In this document: one piece after another, positions 8,100-14,343 of the stretch
Position numbering within the stretch: position 1 is the stretch's first letter
Layout of the letters: each line of letters begins with the position of its first letter
Assembly: GCA_934555855.1 (NCBI GenBank)
Contig: CAKTFL010000010.1
Location: forward strand, 1-14,343
From: an uncultured Sphingomonas sp.
GTDB taxonomy: Bacteria; Pseudomonadota; Alphaproteobacteria; Sphingomonadales; Sphingomonadaceae
Reading direction: 5' to 3'
DNA length: 14,343 nucleotides
Notes under the pieces: generated by a model
Database searches by the model: none
Told to the model about the DNA's origin: nothing
What the model saw: the letters and a program-made list of their open reading frames with translations, nothing else
Made by a program: the position numbers and the translations under genes

Positions 8100-8771
8100 A
8101 TGTGGCAGCTCTACCAGTTTCCCTTGTGTCCCTTTTCCCGAAAGCTTCGCCTGTTGCTGGGCGAAAAGGGGATCGGTTACGAACTGGTGCGTGAATCGCC
8201 CTGGGCGCGGCGTGACGAATTCCTGGACATGAACCCGGCCGGGCAGACGCCGGTGGTGGTCGACAGCCAGCGCGGCACCGTGCTGATCGACTCCATGGCG
8301 ATCTGCGAGTTCTTCGAGGAAACCGTCGAGAAGTCGGCGATGATCAACGGAACCGCGGTCAATCGCGCGGAGATCCGGCGGCTGGTCACCTGGTTCGATA
8401 ACAATTTCTACCATGACGTCACCGGGCCGCTGCTCCACGAACGCATGGTGAAGCGGCTCGCCCACCGCACGGCACCCGATGCCAAGGCGCTGCGCCAAGC
8501 GATGAAGTCGGCGATCGAGCATCTGGATTATATCGATTATCTGCTGGATCACCGGAACTGGCTGGCTGGCGCGACGATGAGCCTCGCGGACCTGGCCGCG
8601 GCGGCGCAGATCTCGGTTGCCGACTACCTCGGGGGGATTGACTGGAAGGGGCATGAACAGACCGCGCGCTGGTATCGCGGTCTGAAGAGCCGGCCGTCCT
8701 TTCGCCCGCTCTTGTCGGAGCGGATGGAGGTGATCGGGCCGCCCGCGCATTACGACAATGTCGATTTCTGA
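8100..8771 (+). CDS. fzlA: FtsZ-binding GST-fold division protein FzlA
   Basis: Encodes 223 residues with the glutathione S-transferase fold. The N-terminal thioredoxin-like half opens with YQFPLCPFSRKLR (residues 5-17), then NPAGQTPVV (45-53) and the DS-x-AICEFFEE stretch (64-74). The C-terminal helical half includes NWLAGATMSLADLAAAA (153-169). The short tail after the last helix, GPPAHYDNVDF (213-223), resembles the conserved C-terminal extension I recall for FzlA, the alphaproteobacterial protein that binds FtsZ filaments and is needed for constriction in Caulobacter. Such proteins are not known as glutathione-using enzymes, although a CPFS motif sits at the usual catalytic position here. 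The assignment to FzlA rather than another GST relies on this tail and the lineage. The Shine-Dalgarno is weak (CAGGGCAG). csaA follows after 25 bp. Confidence 0.82.
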   Translation: MWQLYQFPLCPFSRKLRLLLGEKGIGYELVRESPWARRDEFLDMNPAGQTPVVVDSQRGTVLIDSMAICEFFEETVEKSAMINGTAVNRAEIRRLVTWFDNNFYHDVTGPLLHERMVKRLAHRTAPDAKALRQAMKSAIEHLDYIDYLLDHRNWLAGATMSLADLAAAAQISVADYLGGIDWKGHEQTARWYRGLKSRPSFRPLLSERMEVIGPPAHYDNVDF

Positions 8772-8796
8772 CGTGGTGGCTTAAGGGGAGCGGGCA

Positions 8797-9132
8797 ATGA
8801 CGATCACCATCGACGATTTCCTGCGCGTCGACATTCGCGTCGGCACGATCGTCGAGGCCGAACCCTTTCCGGAAGCGCGCAAGCCCGCGATCAAGCTTCG
8901 CATCGATTTCGGCGGTGAGATCGGCGTCAAGCGCTCCTCGGCCCAGATCACCGAGCATTACACCCCCGAGGCGTTGGTCGGACGTCAGGTCGCGGCCGTG
9001 GTCAACTTCCCGCCGCGCCAGATCGGGCCGGTGATGAGCGAGGTGCTGACGCTCGGCTTTCCCGATGAGGACGGCAAGGTCGTGCTGATCGGTCCCAGCC
9101 AGCCGGTGCCCGACGGCGGCCGGCTGTTCTGA
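8797..9132 (+). CDS. csaA: tRNA-binding protein of the CsaA family
   Basis: A 111-residue protein consisting of a single OB-fold tRNA-binding domain, as in the C-terminal part of methionyl-tRNA synthetase and in B. subtilis CsaA, a dimeric protein with tRNA-binding and export-related chaperone activity. Visible family blocks are [20 protein letters not shown] (residues 12-31), the conserved KRSSAQIT (45-52), [18 protein letters not shown] (61-78) and MSEVLTLG (80-87), ending in the usual LF. Length matches the family. A good Shine-Dalgarno, AAGGGGA (8783-8789), lies 7 bases before the ATG. It is 25 bp after fzlA on the same strand, so the two are likely cotranscribed. The biochemical role in alphaproteobacteria is not settled. 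Confidence 0.93.
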   Translation: MTITIDDFLRVDIRVGTIVEAEPFPEARKPAIKLRIDFGGEIGVKRSSAQITEHYTPEALVGRQVAAVVNFPPRQIGPVMSEVLTLGFPDEDGKVVLIGPSQPVPDGGRLF

Positions 9133-9136
9133 CTCG

Positions 9137-9157
9137 GCGACTTTCTTAGTCGCTTCT
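9137..9157 (+). terminator. Weak hairpin after csaA
   Basis: GCGACT (9137-9142) and AGTCGC (9148-9153) form a perfect 6-bp stem with loop TTCTT, starting 4 bases after the csaA stop and followed by the pyrimidine stretch TTCT. It is placed as a terminator for the plus-strand operon, but the stem is short and the T-tract is interrupted. Confidence 0.4.
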
Positions 9158-9162
9158 CCTCA

Positions 9163-9229
9163 CCGCTCGCCCTGACCTTGTGCAAACCTGTCCTGAGCGC
9201 GCTCCCTGGCTCAGCACGAACGGGCGAGC
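9163..9229. repeat. Decayed palindromic repeat (REP-like) in convergent gap
   Basis: GCTCGCCC (9165-9172) and GGGCGAGC (9222-9229) form a perfect outer inverted repeat, and CTGAGC (9193-9198) pairs with GCTCAG (9209-9214) inside. The right arm GGCTCAGCACGAACGGGC and the left arm CCGCTCGCCCTGACCTTG resemble the intergenic palindromic element common in sphingomonads and related bacteria, whose arms I recall as CCGTTCGCCCTGAGCTTGTC and its relatives. The middle is degraded. It sits between the convergent csaA and PspC genes, the usual location for such elements, and may act as a bidirectional terminator. Confidence 0.5.
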
Positions 9230-9235
9230 TGAGGT

Positions 9236-9535
9236 TCAGGCGGCTTCGGCCAACAGGGGCGTCGTCTCGTCATTGTCGCCCTGCGGCTCGGCAGGCTGAC
9301 CGTGCACCCCTTCGGCGAGAGCCTTGCGATCTGGGAAGATCAGGCGTGATACGAGAACCGCGCAGCCAAGCGCGAGATAGACGCCGACCGTCCAGCCTGC
9401 GCTCCAGAACAGCCCGAACGCGAACGCCACCCGCAGGAAAAGCGGGTTGAAGCCGAAATCCTCGCTGATCGCCTGACAGGTGCCGGTCAGCGTATCGGCG
9501 CGCATGAACGGGTTGGAGGCGGGGACAGCCTGCAT
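9236..9535 (-). CDS. Short PspC-domain membrane protein
   Basis: Encodes 99 residues with one PspC domain, named after the phage-shock protein C membrane sensor. The recognisable part is the TGTCQAISEDFGFNPLFLRV segment (residues 18-37), equivalent to the usual glycine/alanine-rich GVCAGLAEYFG-x-DP-x-x-VR block. A long hydrophobic stretch of about 30 residues follows (roughly 37-66), ending in RLIFPDR. The tail is polar and acidic. The frame is open further upstream to 9607, but the ATG at 9535 has an excellent Shine-Dalgarno (AGGAG at 9549-9545, 9 bases before it), and the extension would include a stem-loop, so 9535 is preferred. No pspA or pspB is nearby, so a role in envelope-stress response is only suggested by the domain. 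Confidence 0.85.
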   Translation of the reverse strand: MQAVPASNPFMRADTLTGTCQAISEDFGFNPLFLRVAFAFGLFWSAGWTVGVYLALGCAVLVSRLIFPDRKALAEGVHGQPAEPQGDNDETTPLLAEAA

Positions 9536-9552
9536 GAATCTGAACTCCTGGG

Positions 9553-9573
9553 CGGCCGACGAAGCGTCGGCCG
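9553..9573. other. Hairpin just upstream of the PspC gene ribosome-binding site
   Basis: CGGCCGAC (9553-9560) and GTCGGCCG (9566-9573) form a perfect 8-bp GC-rich stem with a 5-base loop. In the minus-strand transcript it ends 3 bases before the CAGGAG Shine-Dalgarno box (9550-9545). It could affect translation initiation or message stability. Chance formation in GC-rich DNA is also possible. Confidence 0.4.
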
Positions 9574-9606
9574 GTTGATCCTTGCTCAGCAGGGAGCGTG
9601 CCAACA

Positions 9607-9645
9607 CGTATAATTCAGTTGTTTCAATGCCCTTACGACATGTCG
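9607..9645 (-). promoter_or_regulatory. Possible regulated promoter of the PspC gene
   Basis: The 171-bp gap between the HAD gene and the PspC gene holds a perfect 10-bp palindrome CGACATGTCG (9636-9645), with a second half-site CATGTCGT at 9664-9671. On the minus strand, TATACG (9612-9607) could serve as a -10 box; the position 17 bases upstream (TAAGGG, 9635-9630) is a poor -35. The palindrome abuts that position, as an activator site would. Initiation near 9600 would give a leader of about 65 bases. This is suggestive only. Confidence 0.3.
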
Positions 9646-9706
9646 GATCGCTGAACGCCCGGCCATGTCGTGAAAGCTCGCCATTAGTTGGTGATGCCCG
9701 CCAGTG

Positions 9707-10375
9707 TCATCGGCCCAGCGGGGACTCATCGAACCGGGCAAGAAGGTCCGCCACGTCGTCGTAGAGCGTTTGCGCCCCAGCGCGGGTCAGGACGTCGTCC
9801 GAAAAGCCGCCGGATCGCACGCCGACCCGGCCCATCCCGCATTTGACGGCAGCCTCCATGTCATAGGGCGCGTCGCCGATCACCACCACGTTCGCAGCAT
9901 CGACCCCGGCCTTCTCGCGCGCGACGGCGAAGATGTCCGGCGCCGGCTTGGTCGTTTCGACATCGTCCTTGGTGGTGGAAAGGTCGACCATGGAGCCGAT
10001 GTCGAGCAGGTCCATGTAGTGGTCCAGCTCCGCCTGGCTGGCGGAAGAGGCGAGCACGACCCGCTGGCCGCTCCGGTGAACGCGCTCGACCAGGTCGCGG
10101 GCATGGGGAAACGGGCGGACACGCGGCATGTAATCGGACTTGAAGAAAGTGCCGTGCAGCTCGCCCAGCCGCTCCACCTCGGCTTCCCGCCCGGACAGGT
10201 CGGGGAAAAGCGCCGGGACGAGATTGTCGGCGCCCTTTCCGATCTGGCTGGCGATGGTCTCGCGATCCACGGGCCGGCCGATTGCGGCGAAGACGCGGTG
10301 CCACGCCTCGATATGATAGCGGTTGCTGTCGACGAGCGTGCCGTCGATGTCGAAAAGAACTGCGCGGTTTGTCAT
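9707..10375 (-). CDS. HAD-superfamily phosphatase (phosphoglycolate phosphatase-like)
   Basis: A 222-residue haloacid dehalogenase-type hydrolase with a helical C1 cap. All four catalytic motifs are present: motif I DIDGTLVDS (residues 9-17, nucleophile D9 and acid D11), motif II LASSAS (108-113, S110), motif III lysine in TTKPAPD (K143), and motif IV VIGDAPYD (165-172, D168 and D172). The cap between D17 and about 90 is of the size seen in phosphoglycolate phosphatase and beta-phosphoglucomutase relatives, so a small phosphorylated metabolite is the likely substrate, but sequence alone does not say which. It starts at ATG 10375 after a GAGCGGGG stretch, 35 bp downstream of the pepN stop on the same strand, so it is probably the second gene of a pepN operon. 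Confidence 0.93.
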   Translation of the reverse strand: MTNRAVLFDIDGTLVDSNRYHIEAWHRVFAAIGRPVDRETIASQIGKGADNLVPALFPDLSGREAEVERLGELHGTFFKSDYMPRVRPFPHARDLVERVHRSGQRVVLASSASQAELDHYMDLLDIGSMVDLSTTKDDVETTKPAPDIFAVAREKAGVDAANVVVIGDAPYDMEAAVKCGMGRVGVRSGGFSDDVLTRAGAQTLYDDVADLLARFDESPLGR

Positions 10376-10410
10376 CCCCGCTCAATGGGCCGGCAGGGCA
10401 GGGGTTCCCC

Positions 10411-13032
10411 CTATCCGTCCAGGCTCTTCGACGCTTGCTCGAACAGGTCCTTGGACACGCCCGCCACCCCGACGATCCGCTCCAGCTCGGCCCGCATCAG
10501 CGCCGACCGGGATGCATCGAACCGGCGCCAGCGGCCGAGCGGCGGCAGCAGCTTTGCCGCAGTCTGCGGGTTCAGCCTGTCGAGCGCGATCAGCTGGTCG
10601 GCGAGGAAGCGATAGCCGGCTCCGTCCGCGCGGTTAAACGCGCGCTGGTTGACCCCGAACGCTCCCGCCAGCGCCCGCGCGCGGTTGGGGTTGGCGAGCG
10701 TGAAGTCGCGATGGCGCGACAGCTCGGCGACCGTGTCGGCGGTATCGGCGCGGGTGGAGAGCGCCTGGACCTGGAACCATTTGTCGAGGACCAGCGCGTT
10801 GTCGGCATAGCGGTTGTAGAAGATGTCGAGCGCCGCCACCCGCTCGTCGAAATCGCTGTTGGCCAGCACCTGAAGTGCGCCCTGCCGGTCGGTCATGTTG
10901 TCGGACGCCGCGAACTGGGTGAAGGCGAGCTTGGCCGCGTCTTCCTCCCCGGTGCCCGCCAGGTAGCCCAGCGCGACGTTGCGGAGACGGCGCAGGCCCT
11001 TGGCGCGCGGCGTATAGGCGTAAGGCTCTCGCACGCCGTCATATGCCTCGCGCCATTGCTCCTCCAGCTGACGGGCGAGGTCACGGCGCAACGCCTCGCG
11101 AGCCCGGAACACCGCTTCCGGATCGACGGTGGCGAGCTGGTCGGCGATGAAGCCCTCCGCCGGAAGCTGTACCGCTTCCGCGACGAAAGCGGGGTCGAGA
11201 GCCGGATCCGACAGCGTCGCATTAACCGCCCGGATCACCGCCCGGTGATCGGCCTGTCCCTCAACGGCGCCGGCGACCAGCGTGTCGAGCATCAGCTGCT
11301 GCATCGCCTCGTACCGGGCGAAAGGATCGTCGTCATGTCCCGACAGAAAGGCGAGATCGGCGGCAGTGCGGTCGCTCTCGATCACCACCGGCGCGGAGAA
11401 GCCGCGATTGATCGACAGCACCGGCCGCTCGGTAATCCCCTCGAACACCAGCGTGTCGGCAGGCGAATTGAGCAGGACCAGCTGTTCGTCGGTCAGCGCC
11501 CTGCCGGTCTCGGCGCCGAACAGGCGCAGCTTGAGCGGCAGGGTCATCGCGTCCTTGGCGACCTGACCGGGGGTGGCGGGCACGCGCTGCGACAGGCGCA
11601 GCGTGGCGCGGCCGCCGCCCGCCTCATGGTCCAGCGTCGCGGCGACGCGCGGCGTGCCCGCCTGGCTGTACCACAAGCGGAACTGGGTTAGGTCGACGCC
11701 GCCCGCGTCCTCCATGCAGGCGACGAAGTCCTCGCACGTCGCAGCGGTGCCATCGAAGCGATGGAAATAGAGGTCGGTGGCCGCGCGGAACTTCTGCGGT
11801 CCCAGGATGGTCGCCATCATCCGGATCAGCTCGGCGCCCTTGTTGTAGATGGTCGCCGTGTAGAAATTGCTGATCTCAATATAGCTTTCGGGACGTACCG
11901 GATGAGCGAGGGGCCCCGAATCCTCCGGAAACTGCGACGCGCGCAGGCTTCGCACGTCCTCGATCCGCTTCACCGCCGCCGAGCCCTGGTCGGCGGAAAA
12001 ACCCTGGTCGCGATAGACGGTGAAGCCTTCCTTCAGGGAGAGCTGGAACCAGTCGCGGCAGGTGATGCGGTTGCCCGACCAGTTGTGGAAATATTCGTGA
12101 GCGACGACGCCCGCGACATTGTCGTAATCGATATCGGTCGCGGTGTCAGGATCGGCCAGGATGTAGCGGCTGTTGAAGATGTTCAGCCCCTTGTTCTCCA
12201 TCGCGCCGAAGTTGAAATCGTCCACCGCGACGATGTTGAACACGTCCAGGTCGTATTCGCGGCCATAGACCTGCTCGTCCCAGGCCATGGACAGCTTGAG
12301 CGCGTGGAGGGCGTGTTCGGTGCGGGGCAGGTCGGTCTCCCGCACCCAGATGCCCAGCGCCACCTCGCGGCCCGACATGGTGGTGAAGGTGCCGCGGTTG
12401 ACGGCCAGGTCGCCCGCCACCAGCGCGAACAGGTAGGAGGGCTTCGGGAACGGGTCATGCCACTCGGCCCAGTGCCGCGCATTGTCGTTCTCGGCGGGCA
12501 AGTCGCCGGCCGCCACCGGATCGCCGTTGGCGAGCAGGATAGGAAAGCGCGCCTTGTCCGCGGTCATCCGCACCCGGTAGCGGGCGAGAACGTCGGGCCG
12601 GTCGGGGAAGAAGGTGATGCGGCGGAACCCCTCCGCCTCGCATTGGGTGCAGAGATTGCCGCCGCTGGCGTAGAGGCCCATCAATTGCGTGTTGCGCTCG
12701 GGTGCGATCTCCACCTCGGTCTCGATCGTGTGCGTGTCCCCGGCGAGCGGGATGACGAGCTGGTCGCCCTCCAGCCGCCAGTCGTTCACCGCGACGCCAT
12801 CGACGCGGACCGCATCCGGCGTGAGCCCCTCGCCGTCCAGGCGCAGCGGCTCCTGCGCCGTGCCGTTCCGTGTCACCGACAGCGTGGCGCGGACCAACGT
12901 GCGGGCGGGATCGAGGTCGAAGTCGAGCGACACTTCCGGCACCAGCCAGGCCGGCGGGCGATACCCCTCGCGGTGGATGGTCGCGGGCTGCCCGTGCGAT
13001 GGCTGGGCGATGGCGGTGGAGGCGTCGAGCAT
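10411..13032 (-). CDS. pepN: Aminopeptidase N (M1 zinc metallopeptidase)
   Basis: Cytoplasmic M1-family aminopeptidase that removes N-terminal residues from peptides in the last steps of protein turnover. From the ATG at 13032 it has 873 residues, almost the length of E. coli PepN. The substrate-binding TQCEAEGFR lies at 129-137, the exopeptidase motif GAMEN at 276-280, and the zinc motif HEYFH at 312-316 with the downstream glutamate of LSLKEG (E335). YNKGAELIRMM is further along. The remaining C-terminal part is the helical DUF3458-type region. The frame is open to 13071, but the extra 13 residues are unlike the family, whose members begin near the RPPAWLVPEV block. No Shine-Dalgarno precedes 13032; instead a -10-like TATAGC lies 7 bases upstream. 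A HAD phosphatase gene follows on the same strand. Confidence 0.96.
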   Translation of the reverse strand: MLDASTAIAQPSHGQPATIHREGYRPPAWLVPEVSLDFDLDPARTLVRATLSVTRNGTAQEPLRLDGEGLTPDAVRVDGVAVNDWRLEGDQLVIPLAGDTHTIETEVEIAPERNTQLMGLYASGGNLCTQCEAEGFRRITFFPDRPDVLARYRVRMTADKARFPILLANGDPVAAGDLPAENDNARHWAEWHDPFPKPSYLFALVAGDLAVNRGTFTTMSGREVALGIWVRETDLPRTEHALHALKLSMAWDEQVYGREYDLDVFNIVAVDDFNFGAMENKGLNIFNSRYILADPDTATDIDYDNVAGVVAHEYFHNWSGNRITCRDWFQLSLKEGFTVYRDQGFSADQGSAAVKRIEDVRSLRASQFPEDSGPLAHPVRPESYIEISNFYTATIYNKGAELIRMMATILGPQKFRAATDLYFHRFDGTAATCEDFVACMEDAGGVDLTQFRLWYSQAGTPRVAATLDHEAGGGRATLRLSQRVPATPGQVAKDAMTLPLKLRLFGAETGRALTDEQLVLLNSPADTLVFEGITERPVLSINRGFSAPVVIESDRTAADLAFLSGHDDDPFARYEAMQQLMLDTLVAGAVEGQADHRAVIRAVNATLSDPALDPAFVAEAVQLPAEGFIADQLATVDPEAVFRAREALRRDLARQLEEQWREAYDGVREPYAYTPRAKGLRRLRNVALGYLAGTGEEDAAKLAFTQFAASDNMTDRQGALQVLANSDFDERVAALDIFYNRYADNALVLDKWFQVQALSTRADTADTVAELSRHRDFTLANPNRARALAGAFGVNQRAFNRADGAGYRFLADQLIALDRLNPQTAAKLLPPLGRWRRFDASRSALMRAELERIVGVAGVSKDLFEQASKSLDG

Positions 13033-13039
13033 GGCGCCA

Positions 13040-13045
13040 GCTATA
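13040..13045 (-). promoter_or_regulatory. -10-like box for pepN, possibly leaderless
   Basis: On the minus strand TATAGC (13045-13040) is followed by seven bases and then the pepN ATG at 13032. Transcription starting seven bases after the -10 box would begin at the A of that ATG, giving a leaderless message, which would fit the absence of a ribosome-binding site. No good -35 is seen: TTGGTG lies 20 bases upstream of the box, which is long. Confidence 0.35.
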
Positions 13046-13134
13046 CGCGCGGCGACGCCTTTCGCCACCAAAGCTTGTTTGCCCGCGCGGCCATGCTAGC
13101 CGGGCGCGATGGTGACCACGCGGGGACTGATCGT

Positions 13135-13974
13135 ATGAGCCGCCTTTTCGTGTTCGGGCTGGGCTATACCGCTTCCGCGCTGGCGAGGCGGCTGGGCGGA
13201 GAGGGCTGGCGCGTGGTCGGCACGACCCGCGACGGGCGGGACGGCAGCGTCCGGTTCGCCGATGCGGAGCGGGTCGCGGCCGAGATCGTCGCCGCGACGC
13301 ACATCCTGTCGTCGGTGCCGCCCGAGGACGGCGCGGACCCGGTGCTGGCCGCCCATGGCGAGCGGATCGCGGCGCGGCGGTGCTGGACCGGCTATCTTTC
13401 CTCCACCGGCGTCTATGGTGATGCCGGTGGCGCCTGGGTGGACGAGAGCGCGCCGGCCGGCGGCGGGCGGCGGGTGGCGCGGGTGGCGGCGGACCGCGCC
13501 TGGCTGGCGCTGGGCGCGCGCGTGTTCCGGTTGCCGGGCATCTATGGTCCGGGCCGCTCGCCGCTCGAGCGGGTGCGGGAAGGGCGGGCGCATCGCGTCG
13601 GCCTGCCCGATCAGGTGTTCAGCCGGGTGCATGTCGAGGACATCGTGGCGGGCGTGGTCGCCGCCCTGGCGGGGCCGGCCGGCGCCTACAACCTGGCCGA
13701 TGACAACCCCTGCGATCAGGACCGGGTGGTCAGCTTCGCGGCGGAGCTGCTCGGCCTGCCCGCGCCGCCGCTGGTGTCGCTGGACAGCCTGTCGCCGATG
13801 GCCCGCGCCTTCTACGCCGAGAACCGGCGGGTCGCGACCGGCAAGGCGAAGCGAGTGCTCGGTTGGGCCCCGAGGTATCCCGACTATCGGTTCGGCCTGC
13901 GCGCCCTCAGGGCGACGACCAGCCCGATGCCGGTCAGCACGCCCCCGCCGGCCGCGAGCAACGACCAGCGATAG
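13135..13974 (+). CDS. Atypical SDR / NAD(P)-dependent epimerase-like protein
   Basis: Encodes 279 residues of an extended-SDR protein similar to the YeeZ-like 'NAD-dependent epimerase/dehydratase' group. The Rossmann motif is FGLGYTASALA (residues 7-17), and an Arg at 32 (TTRDG) could favour NADP. A central YLSSTGVYGD (87-96) has the Tyr but not the following Lys of a YxxxK active site. FRLPGIYGPGRSPLERVREG (131-150) and the HVEDI segment (166-170) are typical of the group. The substrate is unknown. The ATG at 13135 lies after a GGGG stretch (13122-13125). It is divergent from pepN (102 bp between starts). Homologous sequence appears to end near the YRFGLRAL block (251-258). The last 20 or so residues are low-complexity and encoded opposite the transporter gene, with which it overlaps by 91 bp. 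Confidence 0.88.
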   Translation: MSRLFVFGLGYTASALARRLGGEGWRVVGTTRDGRDGSVRFADAERVAAEIVAATHILSSVPPEDGADPVLAAHGERIAARRCWTGYLSSTGVYGDAGGAWVDESAPAGGGRRVARVAADRAWLALGARVFRLPGIYGPGRSPLERVREGRAHRVGLPDQVFSRVHVEDIVAGVVAALAGPAGAYNLADDNPCDQDRVVSFAAELLGLPAPPLVSLDSLSPMARAFYAENRRVATGKAKRVLGWAPRYPDYRFGLRALRATTSPMPVSTPPPAASNDQR

Positions 13975-14343
13975 CCCTCGAACACGGTCGACAGCAGCAT
14001 CGCGATGACCGGCACGATAACGCTGGAATAGGCCGCCTTGGCCGGGCCGATCGCCCGGATAACGCGGTAATAGAGCGGAAAGGCGAGCGCGGAGGCGAAC
14101 AGGCCGAGATACAGGATGCCGAGCGTGTAGCTGGGGCGCGGGTCGTAGCTGGGCGGCCCATTCATCGCATAGGCGAGCGCGGCATCCATCGCGGCGCCGG
14201 CGATCATCGCGATCGACAGCGTCGGCGCCATCGGAAAGCGCCGGGCCGTCCCGGTCGCCTGAAGAACGTTGGCGCTGGATGCGGCGCAGATCGCGGCGAG
14301 GGTAAAGCCCAGCCCGGCGACGATCGCACCACCGCCGCTGCTG
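13884..14343 (-). CDS. EamA/DMT-family transporter, N-terminal part outside window
   Basis: The frame stays open from the TAG stop at 13884 to the right edge, giving the C-terminal 152 residues of a 10-helix drug/metabolite transporter, roughly half of the usual 290-300. Features of the family's second EamA repeat are visible: NVLQATGTARRFPMAP, then a hydrophobic helix, the LGILYLGLFASALAFPLYY helix, RAIGPAKAAYSS, the VIVPVIAMLLSTVFEGY helix, and a final helix ending VALRAR. It is an inner-membrane permease whose substrate cannot be told from sequence. An internal ATG at 14231 is not the true start, because typical EamA sequence continues upstream of it. Its 3' end overlaps the convergent SDR gene by 91 bp. 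Confidence 0.92.
   Translation of the reverse strand, partial: SSGGGAIVAGLGFTLAAICAASSANVLQATGTARRFPMAPTLSIAMIAGAAMDAALAYAMNGPPSYDPRPSYTLGILYLGLFASALAFPLYYRVIRAIGPAKAAYSSVIVPVIAMLLSTVFEGYRWSLLAAGGGVLTGIGLVVALRARRPNR

Noticed and set aside
9536..9607. 24-residue N-terminal extension of the PspC protein
   Set aside because: The ATG at 9535 has a strong, well-spaced AGGAG; the extension includes the hairpin at 9553-9573 and has no family similarity that I recognise.
9609..9614. Perfect TATAAT on the plus strand
   Set aside because: No -35 box at proper spacing (nearest TTGCTC is 21 bases away) and no plus-strand gene downstream; likely a by-product of the AT-rich minus-strand promoter region.
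9704..10615. 303-codon plus-strand frame across the HAD gene
   Set aside because: Antisense shadow; the minus-strand HAD protein has all four catalytic motifs.
11761..13134. Long plus-strand open frame in phase with and upstream of the SDR gene
   Set aside because: It is antisense to pepN, has no motifs, and the SDR homology begins only at 13135, where a plausible start exists.
1..14343. Defence island, CRISPR array, prophage, insertion sequence or biosynthetic cluster
   Set aside because: Searched by eye on both strands: no direct-repeat arrays, transposase or integrase motifs, target-site duplications or cluster enzymes; all genes are recognisable housekeeping or transport families.

Overview
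The window is high-GC DNA with the gene content and protein style of an alphaproteobacterium, most probably a sphingomonad (Sphingomonadaceae). This rests on an FzlA-type division protein, a free-standing bacterial homologue of complex I subunit NDUFA9, a gltD-gltB pair, and protein wording typical of that family as I recall it. I could not run a search to confirm the genus. It looks like ordinary chromosome: coding is dense, no gap between genes exceeds 171 bp, and I see no transposase, phage gene, CRISPR array, toxin-antitoxin pair or defence gene.

Left end (1-1934): a tRNA-Leu(CAG) on the minus strand runs off the left edge, with a clear -35/-10 pair upstream. It is followed on the plus strand by an NDUFA9-like SDR protein and uppP (undecaprenyl-diphosphatase), 22 bp apart and probably cotranscribed. 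Centre (1935-9132, plus strand): after a 152-bp gap come gltD and gltB (the two subunits of NADPH glutamate synthase, overlapping by one base), then fzlA (FtsZ-binding GST-fold division protein) and csaA (tRNA-binding chaperone-like protein). A 14-bp-stem hairpin separates gltB from fzlA.

Right-centre (9133-13032, minus strand): a convergent gap holds a small hairpin and a decayed sphingomonad-type palindromic repeat. Then, in transcription order from the right, come pepN (aminopeptidase N), a HAD phosphatase 35 bp downstream of it, and a short PspC-domain membrane protein with its own upstream region. Right end (13033-14343): a plus-strand atypical SDR/epimerase diverges from pepN. Its 3' end overlaps by 91 bp the convergent end of an EamA/DMT transporter, whose N-terminal part lies beyond the right edge.

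Functional reading: ammonium assimilation to glutamate (GltBD) sits beside two envelope/division functions, lipid-carrier recycling (UppP) and FtsZ-dependent constriction (FzlA). The other genes are housekeeping (peptide turnover, tRNA/protein handling, phosphatase, envelope-stress-domain protein). I found no convincing previously undescribed system. The points worth a second look are regulatory or structural: a possibly leaderless pepN start, a palindrome at activator position upstream of pspC, the gltB-fzlA hairpin, and the coding overlap at the right end.
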